The notes under the pieces were generated by a model. It was not told where the DNA came from and searched no databases. It saw nothing but the letters and a program-made list of their open reading frames with translations. A program made the translations under genes and the position numbers. A DNA stretch of 5,384 nucleotides from an uncultured Clostridia bacterium (GTDB lineage: Bacteria; Bacillota; Clostridia; UMGS1810), in NCBI GenBank assembly GCA_937959315.1, contig CALGRC010000013.1:1-5384 (forward strand). Direction: 5' to 3'. Shown here one piece after another: positions 1-5,310 of this stretch. Position 1 is the first letter of the stretch. Every line of letters starts with the position of its first letter.

Positions 1-1011
1 GGTAATGTTAATGTAAATGATGAAAAGGAAATTGAATATGTTGTAGAAACACAAATAAGAGCCATGGATAATGTAATAGACCTAAATTATTATTCAGTTC
101 CATTTGCAGAAGTTACAAACAAAAAATATAGAGCAATTGGATTAGGAACAAGTGGTTATCATCATATGCTTGCAAACAATAAAATTCATTGGAATGAGGA
201 AAAACATTTAGAATTTACAGATGAGGTATATGAAAAGATTAATTACTATGCAATTAATGCAAGTATGAAAATTGCAAAAGAAAAAGGTAAATATTCTTGT
301 TTTGAAGGTTCAGATTGGCATAATGGAAATTATTTTGATTTAAGAAATTATACTTCAGAAAAATGGAATAAATTAAATGGAATGTATGATTATATTTATA
401 ACGAAAATATAAAAAGTAGTATTAAAGAAATGGCATTGAATTATTTAAATAAAGAAAAAGAAACTGTTATAAATACAACAGATTTTAGTGAAATTCAGTC
501 ATATATTTATAAAGCAATAGAATATAATGAAAAATTTAGTGATACTCATAATGAATTTGAAAATCTATGTTTATCAAGAGAACAATTAATTTCTAAAATA
601 TCAGAATTATTAGAACCTATTATTGTAAAAGATGGTTTAGGTGGATATTATGATGATAAAAAAGATGTATATAAAGGATATAATAATTCAGAAACAATCG
701 GTGTAGTTTATCATGCTGATATACCATCATATGAGTTTTATGGCGATATATTAGTAAGTAATAGCAAAGAATACTGGCAAGACTTGATACAAGATGAAAA
801 TACAGCATTAAATCAGAAAATGCTTGATAATAATGGTAGTAAAGATATAACAATTTATTATTGTAAAGGAAATTCAATTAATATACCAGACTTATCATAT
901 TTTAATAATATAATATCTTCTGATAATGCTTATATCTATAATAATGACGTTATATATATAAAAAATAAAACAATAGGAATTGGAAAATATAGTTTATCAT
1001 TTAATAAATAA
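1..1011 (+). CDS. Ribonucleotide reductase large-subunit C-terminal region fused in frame to an unknown tail (5' partial)
   Basis: The frame is open at the left edge, so the start lies outside the window; the ATG at 64 is internal. About the first 128 codons match the C-terminal barrel region of class I ribonucleotide reductase large subunits (NrdA/NrdE), which reduce ribonucleotides to deoxyribonucleotides. Recognisable blocks are MDNVIDLNYY, TNKKYRAIGLGTSGYHH, KINYYAINAS and the GSDW...YF...Y block, ending at W-x2-L. The family normally continues with GMRNGY, an APT-x-ST segment, the last barrel strands, the radical-transfer tyrosine pair and C-terminal cysteines. None is present. From about base 385 the protein reads as about 208 residues rich in Asn, Tyr, Ile and Lys that I do not recognise. 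The tail has no signal peptide, membrane segment or intein motif. A working reductase is unlikely. This may be a pseudogene fusion or a repurposed protein. Two co-directional genes follow after 32 nt. Confidence 0.75.
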   Translation, partial: GNVNVNDEKEIEYVVETQIRAMDNVIDLNYYSVPFAEVTNKKYRAIGLGTSGYHHMLANNKIHWNEEKHLEFTDEVYEKINYYAINASMKIAKEKGKYSCFEGSDWHNGNYFDLRNYTSEKWNKLNGMYDYIYNENIKSSIKEMALNYLNKEKETVINTTDFSEIQSYIYKAIEYNEKFSDTHNEFENLCLSREQLISKISELLEPIIVKDGLGGYYDDKKDVYKGYNNSETIGVVYHADIPSYEFYGDILVSNSKEYWQDLIQDENTALNQKMLDNNGSKDITIYYCKGNSINIPDLSYFNNIISSDNAYIYNNDVIYIKNKTIGIGKYSLSFNK

Positions 1012-1043
1012 TAGAAATTAGATGAAAAGAAAGGGGAATACAT

Positions 1044-1373
1044 ATGAGATACTGTCTAAAATGTGATAAAGAAGTTACTGATAAATATGTACCAAACTGT
1101 CCAGATTGCGGTGGAACTATAGTGTGGAAACCAAGTGAAAAAGATATGAAAAGAATGAATATTATAATGCCAACAATATTTATAATTGGGGCTATATCAT
1201 TTATCATAATTATAGCTCTTATTATTGGAGAAATTAAACCAACATCATCACCAAAATCACCGGAAGAACAACGCTATGAAGAACAATATCAGAATGAAAA
1301 ACGTAAAGAAATAGAGGGAATATATGACGCGATAGATGATTATAAGTACAATGAATATAAAAACAAAAAATAA
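1044..1373 (+). CDS. Zinc-ribbon, single-pass membrane protein
   Basis: This 109-residue protein opens with a small zinc ribbon: CxxC pairs at Cys4/Cys7 and Cys19/Cys22, the second in the form NCPDCGG. A linker of charged residues (29-37) leads into one hydrophobic helix at about residues 39-62, followed by a Lys/Glu/Tyr-rich polar tail of about 45 residues. The basic stretch before the helix suggests the ribbon is cytoplasmic and the tail outside. This architecture is common in small Firmicute membrane proteins of unknown role; no enzyme motif is visible. The ATG is supported by AAAGGGG 7 nt upstream. It lies 32 nt after the reductase chimera and 16 nt before the lipoprotein gene, with no terminator on either side, so the three are probably cotranscribed. 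Function is unknown; a sensor or envelope-complex role is a guess. Confidence 0.8.
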   Translation: MRYCLKCDKEVTDKYVPNCPDCGGTIVWKPSEKDMKRMNIIMPTIFIIGAISFIIIIALIIGEIKPTSSPKSPEEQRYEEQYQNEKRKEIEGIYDAIDDYKYNEYKNKK

Positions 1374-1389
1374 ATAAAGGGGAATACAT

Positions 1390-1947
1390 ATGAAACAAAT
1401 AATTAAAAAGGTAATAGCGGCGGTTATATGCGGTAGTTTATTGCTATCATTAGCGGCTTGCGGCGGAAATGATAAAGAAATACCAATACGAGAGCATAAT
1501 AATATTCCAAGAGATGTAGAAAATGAAGAAGGTGTTATAAAACCATACACAAAAGTAGATGGTGAAGTATTAGAATTAGATGAAATTAGTTTTCAGATTA
1601 TAGGATATGAAATCTATCATAATGATAAAAATCAAGATATATTATTTATAAATTGTAAAGTAACAAATAACTCATTAGAAGAATTTGATAGCAATAATGA
1701 TTTACTTATAACATCATTTCAAAATGGTGTTAGCTTACCAAATAGATTATTTGGTTATATTCCCACTGAGTTAACAATTCAATCAACTGAAAAAATAATA
1801 CTTAAATCAGGTGGAACAACAGATAGATTTAATTATGCAGTAGGTGATTTAGATAATTTACAGGATGATGTAGAAATAGAGTTTGTAAAGTATGATAAAA
1901 ATCGAGTAGTTAAAGACAAAAAAACAACAAAAATATCAATAAAATAA
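1390..1947 (+). CDS. Lipoprotein with Ig-like (DUF5067/DUF4352-like) domain
   Basis: The 185-residue product has a classic lipoprotein signal: basic start (MKQIIKK), hydrophobic core, and lipobox LAAC at 21-24, so Cys24 should be lipidated and the mature protein anchored on the outer face of the membrane. Residues 25-55 form a polar linker. Residues about 58-165 look like an extracytoplasmic beta-sandwich: a strand with ILFINCKVTNNS, a mid-domain NG turn, and a SGGTTDRFNYAVGDL segment matching the late turn-strand of DUF5067/DUF4352 proteins. That family placement is by pattern only. The ATG has AAAGGGG at a 7-nt spacing within an 18-nt block identical to the one before the upstream gene. It is the last gene before the terminator at 1960. 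Such lipoproteins often accompany envelope or mobile-element cargo; the ligand is unknown. Confidence 0.82.
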   Translation: MKQIIKKVIAAVICGSLLLSLAACGGNDKEIPIREHNNIPRDVENEEGVIKPYTKVDGEVLELDEISFQIIGYEIYHNDKNQDILFINCKVTNNSLEEFDSNNDLLITSFQNGVSLPNRLFGYIPTELTIQSTEKIILKSGGTTDRFNYAVGDLDNLQDDVEIEFVKYDKNRVVKDKKTTKISIK

Positions 1948-1959
1948 TAAATACCAAAG

Positions 1960-1995
1960 CGGCTAATAGATAATATTAGCCGTTTTCTTTTTATA
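1960..1995 (+). terminator. Rho-independent terminator after the lipoprotein gene
   Basis: CGGCTAATA (1960-1968) pairs perfectly with TATTAGCCG (1974-1982) around a 5-nt loop, and the stem is followed at once by TTTTCTTTTT. It lies 12 nt past the lipoprotein stop and ends the three-gene left operon. Confidence 0.88.
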
Positions 1996-1998
1996 TAC

Positions 1999-2027
1999 TT
2001 GACAATATAATAGACTTAATATAAAAT
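1999..2027 (+). promoter_or_regulatory. Sigma-A-type promoter for the 133-residue gene
   Basis: A consensus -35 TTGACA (1999-2004) is separated by 17 nt from a -10-like TAAAAT (2022-2027). Initiation would fall near 2033-2035, giving a leader of about 30 nt before the ATG at 2065. It sits immediately after the preceding terminator, as expected for a new transcription unit. Confidence 0.7.
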
Positions 2028-2064
2028 ATAAATATCAAATATTATTATAAAGGAGTGAACGATA

Positions 2065-2466
2065 ATGACAGAAATACCTTATGATTTTGCGAACCTTACA
2101 GCAAAGCAGATTAAAGATTACATGGATACTAATGCTTCTGAAGAACAGAAAAAGGAGTTTGTAAAAGTAGCCTTTATTACTCAGAAGAAGAAAATCGGTG
2201 TGGAAGTTAGAGATGAAAATGGGAATATCGTAATGTATCAAGTGATGGATAAGGACGGCAAGCCAAAACTAAATAAAAAAGGTCATCCGATAATGAGAAA
2301 GAAACTTCAATATGTGGTACAAGAAAACGGTGAGGAAACAACTACATTTTCTCTACTGAAAGCTAAATGGTGGTTTGCTGAGAAATTCCCCGAAGCTGTT
2401 GAGAATGTTCCCAAAAGAAAAGAAAACAAAGAAAAAGTTGGCGACATATTCGCTGATTGGATATAA
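2065..2466 (+). CDS. Hypothetical basic 133-residue protein
   Basis: I do not recognise this family. The start is well set: AAGGAG at 2050-2055, 9 nt before the ATG, downstream of a good promoter. The protein is soluble, Lys/Glu-rich and without cysteines, signal peptide or membrane helix. Residues 11-35 look helical and charged. Residues 44-90 alternate strand-like segments with DENG, DKDGKP and NKKGHP turns, suggesting a small beta-rich fold. Residues 95-112 carry an aromatic helix (SLLKAKWWFAEKFPEA), followed by a very basic linker and a final IFADWI motif that could be a docking peptide. It is monocistronic and directly precedes the palindrome-rich non-coding stretch, so a DNA-processing accessory role for a mobile element is possible but unproven. 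Its codons are less A+T-biased than those of the left operon. Confidence 0.8.
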   Translation: MTEIPYDFANLTAKQIKDYMDTNASEEQKKEFVKVAFITQKKKIGVEVRDENGNIVMYQVMDKDGKPKLNKKGHPIMRKKLQYVVQENGEETTTFSLLKAKWWFAEKFPEAVENVPKRKENKEKVGDIFADWI

Positions 2467-2519
2467 CTTTATAGACGTTAAATAATAGCGGAGCGGGAGC
2501 GGCAGGGGCATATTTCTAA

Positions 2520-2607
2520 TTTGCGTTAAAATGCCTCTTAAATCGATTTTAGACGCTTGCCTATACCCGTACATACCAAGAGGGCAAAACACGTCTTAAA
2601 ACGCAAA
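2520..2607. repeat. Extended interrupted inverted repeat I
   Basis: TTTGCGTT (2520-2527) is complementary to AACGCAAA (2600-2607). Inside it, TTTTAGACG (2547-2555) pairs with CGTCTTAAAA (2592-2601) with one bulge, sharing two bases with the outer arm. TTGCC (2557-2561) then pairs with GGCAA (2583-2587). An alternative local hairpin is GCGTTAAAAT (2523-2532) with ATTTTA-g-ACGC (2546-2556). The nested and competing arms suggest a large fold or a switchable structure. Confidence 0.55.
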
Positions 2608-2613
2608 ATAGAG

Positions 2614-2669
2614 GGCACAAAAACAAAGTGAGGGTGGCAAACTATAGCCGCCCTCGTTTCATGTGTGCC
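2614..2669. repeat. Nested hairpin II
   Basis: Outer arms GGCACA (2614-2619) and TGTGCC (2664-2669) enclose a strong inner stem. The inner stem is GAGGGTGGC (2630-2638) with GCCGCCCTC (2647-2655), 9 pairs including one G-U, around an 8-nt loop. AAACAAAG (2621-2628), lying between the left arms, is also complementary to CTTTGTTT (2680-2687) outside the structure. That allows a pseudoknot or an alternative fold. Confidence 0.6.
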
Positions 2670-2684
2670 GCCGCATTTTCTTTG

Positions 2685-2735
2685 TTTGATTTTTACAAAA
2701 TTCAAAATTTATTATAGCTTTTCAAAAAAATCAAA
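2685..2735. repeat. A+T-rich perfect inverted repeat III
   Basis: TTTGATTTTT (2685-2694) is perfectly complementary to AAAAATCAAA (2726-2735) across a 31-nt A+T-rich interval. The left arm overlaps by three bases the CTTTGTTT arm that can pair with 2621-2628, so the two pairings compete. A weak helix or a protein-binding palindrome is possible. Confidence 0.5.
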
Positions 2736-2749
2736 TTATGTAAATCTAT

Positions 2750-2790
2750 AAATCCGCTTATATCAAGGCTTTAAGCGGATTTCTTATTTT
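2750..2790 (+). terminator. Terminator-like hairpin at the break point of the HEPN remnant
   Basis: AAATCCGCTTA (2750-2760) pairs perfectly over 11 bases with TAAGCGGATTT (2772-2782) around an 11-nt loop, followed by CTTATTTT. The U-tract is interrupted, so efficiency is uncertain. The stop codon that closes the downstream remnant's frame (TAA at 2772) lies at the start of the right arm. Confidence 0.6.
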
Positions 2791-3053
2791 ATAATTTATA
2801 TAATACGATTAAAAATGGTATTGCTCATGGGCGTACTAATATCAAACCGAAAGATGGTAGCCCTTGGATTGAAATAAAAGATTATAACAGTCAAAAGCAA
2901 CAAACCGCCTATTTATTTATACCAATAAATTTTATAAAAGAACTATATAAGGTCTATAAAGAGATTGAAAACAGTGTAAACCCAAATAAAAAGACTTCAA
3001 AACAGAAACCAAACAACCGTACAACAAAGACCAAACAAAAGAAAGCGTCTTGA
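2775..3053 (+). pseudogene. 5'-truncated remnant of a HEPN-like domain protein
   Basis: The frame is open from just after TAA at 2772 to TGA at 3051-3053, 92 codons with no methionine, GTG or TTG start, so it reads as the C-terminal end of a lost gene. The beginning, FLFYNLYNTIKNGIAHGRTN, resembles the second core helix of HEPN domains. In those, an R-x4-6-H motif with a polar residue after the Arg forms the RNase site; here it is K-N-G-I-A-H (Lys at 2811, His at 2826), so Lys replaces Arg. A strand-like WIEIKDYN segment and a helix (FIKELYKVYKEIE) follow, as in HEPN proteins of toxin and abortive-infection systems. The last 27 residues are a Lys/Asn/Gln-rich tail. The N-terminal half is missing and replaced by non-coding DNA and a hairpin. 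Family assignment is moderate; lack of a start is directly visible. Confidence 0.5.
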
Positions 3054-3069
3054 AAGGTGGTCGCACTTT

Positions 3070-3237
3070 ATGCACAACAATCCCCTTTCCCCATCAGAAC
3101 AAATCCGGCAAGCCGTTACTGACTACCTGCACTACACTTGGATATTTGGCGAGGACGTGGAGCGGGACAAGACGTGCGGAACAGCGGGGCGGGATGGTGG
3201 CACAGAATACCCCTTAGACGAACAGGAACGCCCCTAA
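3070..3237 (+). CDS. Hypothetical 55-residue protein
   Basis: A short ORF with a good ribosome-binding site (AAAGGTGG at 3053-3060, 9 nt before ATG). It begins 16 nt after the HEPN-like remnant ends. The product has a likely amphipathic helix (PSEQIRQAVTDYLHYTWIF, residues 8-26), then a charged, Gly-rich, probably disordered end (EDVERDK...DEQERP). There is one cysteine and no membrane segment. Codons are richer in G+C than in the DNA to its left and resemble the recombinase module, so it probably arrived with that module. I do not recognise the family. The same frame reopens after the TAA at 3235 and runs to about 3396 without another stop, so it could be the truncated front of a longer gene. 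That is only a possibility. Confidence 0.5.
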   Translation: MHNNPLSPSEQIRQAVTDYLHYTWIFGEDVERDKTCGTAGRDGGTEYPLDEQERP

Positions 3238-3266
3238 AATCCATTTTGCCGTTTCAGCTATGGAAG

Positions 3267-3298
3267 TTTTACGGGAGCGGCACAAACCGCTCGTAAAA
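3267..3298. repeat. Bulged 12-bp hairpin
   Basis: TTTTAC plus GAGCGG (3267-3272, 3275-3280) pairs with CCGCTC plus GTAAAA (3287-3298), with a two-base GG bulge on the left arm and a 6-nt loop. No U-tract follows, so it is not an obvious terminator. An att-adjacent palindrome or an RNA element is possible. Confidence 0.5.
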
Positions 3299-3332
3299 GT
3301 GAAATTTATCAAGAAGTGCCAATACATAAAGG

Positions 3333-3364
3333 AACGCAAGCAGGTTTATTCCCGCTTGCGTTTT
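3333..3364. terminator. Hairpin between convergent genes, probable terminator
   Basis: AACGCAAGC (3333-3341) pairs with GCTTGCGTT (3354-3362); two further G-C pairs follow after one mismatch, around a TTTATT loop. On the plus strand it ends in TTTT. On the minus strand, where it would serve the recombinase gene ending 8 nt away, the downstream tract is weaker (CCTTTAT). It may act in both directions. Confidence 0.6.
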
Positions 3365-3371
3365 CCTATCT

Positions 3372-4907
3372 TCAAAAGTTCCATTGGATATCAATGTAAA
3401 TCTCGCCTGTATATGCGTCCTTTTCGCCAATGATGATTTTATCTATCAAATCCATAATCAGCTGCCTTGTTATCTTTTTATCTGTCATAAAGCGTTCTAT
3501 GGCTTGCTTTGCGCTCAAATTCCGTGCCGTTAATTCGTCGGCGGTATGCAGTTCGCTTTCATAGTCTGCAATGGTTTTGCCAAGGCTGTCCCGCCTGTGC
3601 TGAAATTCCGTATTCATAGCGGTAAACTGTTCCTCGTCTATCAAGCCTTTTACCTTATCCAAATACAGGGTTGTTACCGCCTTTTGTATATCGGCATATT
3701 CTGTTTTGGCTTTAGAAAGCTGTTTTTTGGCAAAGGTATTGTCTTTTGCCGTCTGGCAAAACGTCTTACTTTCCGCATACGCTTTTGTCATTTCCCTGAT
3801 ACGCGCCTTGACGTATTCCACCAGATAGGGCAGGGGAATATTCGGCGTTTGGCAGCGGCGTTCCTTGGGCAAATCGTACTTGTGGCGGCAGCGCAAATAT
3901 TCGTTGGTGTCGCGGCTGTTATTGCGCTGCATTAGCGCGCCGCAATGATAACAAAAGCACTTGCCCGACAATAAATGGATTTCCCCCGTTTTATCTGTCT
4001 GCTTGTGCATGGCAAAAATGCGCTGGGACATTTCATAAATCTGGCGGTCAATGATGGGCGCATGGGTATTTTCAGCGATAATCCATTCACTTTTCGGCAG
4101 CTTGCGTATCTTATGCGACTTGTAGCTGACCTTTTCCACCGTATGCTGTACCGTATCGCCGCAATAGGTTTGGTTGTGCAGGATATCCCGCACGGTGTAA
4201 TTGTTCCACAAACCAATTTCATCCTCTGCATACAGCTTTTCTTTGCGCTTGCCGGTCAGTTCCTGATACTTGCGAGGGTTGGGGATATGCTGTTCATTGA
4301 GCAGCCGCGCAATGGTCTGCGCCCCTTTGCCGCTGGTGTGCCATGCAAATATCTGCCGCACAATGGGAGCGGTTTCCTCGTCCACAATCAAGTGGTTTTT
4401 CTGCTGGGGGTCTTTGGCATAGCCGTAGGGCGCAAACGCGGCGATATATTCCCCCTTTATCATTTTATCCTTGAATACCGCCCGAATATTGTCGCTGATT
4501 TCTTCCACGTACCATTCATTGGTAAGCGCCATAATCTGTCGCGCCTTTTTATTGCCCTTGTTGGAACTGTCGGCATTGTCTACAATGCTGACAAACCGCA
4601 CCCGCCATTCTAAAAACTTGCCGTGTATGTATTGTTCTACCACGCTCATATCACGGGAAAAGCGACTTTGCGTTTTGCACAGTACAATATCCACATTGCC
4701 TTGTTCACATTCTAAGAGCATTTCCCGCCACTTGGGGCGATTGGTATCTGTGCCGGAAAAATCATCATCCGCATACACGCCCACCACTTCCCATTCCTGT
4801 TTCAGCGCATAGGACAGCAACATACTTTTCTGGTTCTGGATGCTTTCGCTTTCGCCTTGGTTTTCATCCTCCTTTGATAACCTGCAATAAATCGCTACCC
4901 GTTCCAT
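3372..4907 (-). CDS. Large serine recombinase (TndX/TnpX-type integrase)
   Basis: A complete 511-residue large serine recombinase, which integrates and excises mobile DNA by cutting both strands with a 2-bp stagger through a phosphoserine link. The resolvase-type catalytic domain spans about residues 3-150, with YCRLSKED placing the nucleophile at Ser11 beside Arg9, a DDDFSGTD loop (47-54), and the conserved arginines in QSRFSRD (Arg82, Arg85). The recombinase domain follows at about 155-275 (APYGYAKD...IVRQIF...IARLLN). A zinc ribbon uses Cys319, Cys322, Cys340 and Cys352. A Lys/Glu-rich coiled coil (about 390-455) controls synapsis in this family. The end (LIDKIIIGE...IDIQWNF) is the usual C-terminal beta unit, so the protein is not truncated. 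Length is close to the 533 residues of TndX. Translation starts at 4907, with AAGGTGAT at 4918-4925. The G+C-rich codons contrast with the left operon. Confidence 0.95.
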   Translation of the reverse strand: MERVAIYCRLSKEDENQGESESIQNQKSMLLSYALKQEWEVVGVYADDDFSGTDTNRPKWREMLLECEQGNVDIVLCKTQSRFSRDMSVVEQYIHGKFLEWRVRFVSIVDNADSSNKGNKKARQIMALTNEWYVEEISDNIRAVFKDKMIKGEYIAAFAPYGYAKDPQQKNHLIVDEETAPIVRQIFAWHTSGKGAQTIARLLNEQHIPNPRKYQELTGKRKEKLYAEDEIGLWNNYTVRDILHNQTYCGDTVQHTVEKVSYKSHKIRKLPKSEWIIAENTHAPIIDRQIYEMSQRIFAMHKQTDKTGEIHLLSGKCFCYHCGALMQRNNSRDTNEYLRCRHKYDLPKERRCQTPNIPLPYLVEYVKARIREMTKAYAESKTFCQTAKDNTFAKKQLSKAKTEYADIQKAVTTLYLDKVKGLIDEEQFTAMNTEFQHRRDSLGKTIADYESELHTADELTARNLSAKQAIERFMTDKKITRQLIMDLIDKIIIGEKDAYTGEIYIDIQWNF

Positions 4908-4913
4908 ACCTTG

Positions 4914-5051
4914 CTACATCACCTTTTCTTCCGGCTGTGATTGCGTAAAATAAAGAGTGATGATTTTGTGCAATATGGCATATAGACGCTCTTTATCATT
5001 TGTCTTGTAGTGTTCCACAAACTTAAATTTGTACCGTGGCTTCCTCGACAT
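4914..5051 (-). CDS. 45-residue protein coupled to the recombinase
   Basis: A small basic protein, MSRKPRYKFKFVEHYKT at the start and QPEEKVM at the end, with a central helix-forming stretch (DKERLYAILHKIITLYF). It has the best ribosome-binding site in the window, AAGGAGGTG (5059-5067), 7 nt before the ATG. Its stop lies 6 nt upstream of the recombinase ATG, and the recombinase ribosome-binding site lies inside its last codons, so translation of the two is probably coupled. Small ORFs in this position are common ahead of clostridial large serine recombinase genes. It may be a directionality factor, a regulator, or simply a leader peptide that sets recombinase level. I cannot name a family. 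Confidence 0.75.
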   Translation of the reverse strand: MSRKPRYKFKFVEHYKTNDKERLYAILHKIITLYFTQSQPEEKVM

Positions 5052-5073
5052 CGGCAAACACCTCCTTATATAT

Positions 5074-5259
5074 TCATCCTATGCATATACAAGGGAAAAT
5101 ATGGCACGGGTGTGCTGAGGAAGGTTCTACGTCTGTATAAATCCAGATGATCTCTGATTTTCTGCATTTGACATTGATGGCGCGGTCAATCATCTGCTGG
5201 CCGCACTCGGTCAAATACACCCTCAAATTCTCGATGCACTCTTTATCACAACAGTGCAT
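5074..5259 (-). CDS. Doubtful cysteine-rich 61-residue ORF
   Basis: The N-terminal 45 residues look protein-like (CDKECIENLRVYLTECGQQ, then a helix-to-strand run ending IIWIYTDVE). Codons there are G+C-rich at the third position, like the recombinase. It has eight cysteines (3, 4, 8, 19, 32, 52, 57, 59). Against it, there is no Shine-Dalgarno site before the ATG at 5259. The start lies only 16 nt from the upstream terminator, leaving little room for a promoter, and the last 15 residues look like translated spacer. It ends 22 nt before the 45-residue gene, so it could be the first gene of the recombinase operon or a remnant. I found no convincing promoter between them, since a TATATA at 5067-5072 would start transcription within the ribosome-binding site. 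Confidence 0.35.
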   Translation of the reverse strand: MHCCDKECIENLRVYLTECGQQMIDRAINVKCRKSEIIWIYTDVEPSSAHPCHIFPCICIG

Positions 5260-5275
5260 AGGTTATCGATTGCAT

Positions 5276-5308
5276 AAAAAGCCCGGATTTATCGAATCCG
5301 GGCTTTTT
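5276..5308 (-). terminator. Strong, potentially bidirectional terminator
   Basis: GCCCGGATT (5281-5289) pairs perfectly with AATCCGGGC (5295-5303) around a TATCG loop, with AAAAA on the left and TTTTTT on the right. Either strand therefore yields a stem followed by a U-tract. It lies just past the stop codon of the gene entering from the right edge (5311), which it probably terminates. It also insulates the recombinase module. Confidence 0.92.
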
Positions 5309-5310
5309 TG

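Larger units (their letters stand above)
2467..2749. other. Gene-free, palindrome-dense intergenic region (candidate oriT, ssDNA origin or structured RNA)
   Basis: No convincing reading frame occupies this stretch. It starts with a G+C-rich repetitive patch (GCGGAGCGGGAGCGGCAGGGG, broken as GGAGCG GGAGCG near 2490-2501) and then carries several nested inverted repeats, listed separately, ending in A+T-rich DNA. A cluster of imperfect palindromes next to small basic-protein genes in a clostridial mobile element is typical of transfer origins or single-strand origins. No relaxase gene is in the window, so the function is inference. Confidence 0.45.
3238..3371. other. Intergenic region between the 55-residue ORF and the recombinase 3' end
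   Basis: No supported gene here. It holds two separate hairpins (3267-3298 and 3333-3362) between convergent genes. A frame from ATG 3260 stays open into the recombinase 3' end, but it lacks a ribosome-binding site and crosses both hairpins. Confidence 0.5.

Noticed and set aside
385..1011. An intein interrupting the reductase gene
   Set aside because: No Cys/Ser/Ala splice start, no terminal HN motif, no endonuclease blocks, and no reductase sequence resumes afterwards.
2494..3282. Eleven-base direct repeat CGGGAGCGGCA at 2494-2504 and 3272-3282, as possible element ends
   Set aside because: A few 11-base matches are expected by chance in 5.4 kb, and the flanking sequences do not match.
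3260..3430. Plus-strand frame from ATG 3260 running into the recombinase 3' end
   Set aside because: No ribosome-binding site, crosses two hairpins and overlaps the recombinase coding sequence; its basic composition comes from the repeats.
3546..4812. Several plus-strand open frames of 100-212 codons opposite the recombinase gene
   Set aside because: They are antisense shadows of a clearly recognised gene, lack ribosome-binding sites and have implausible compositions.
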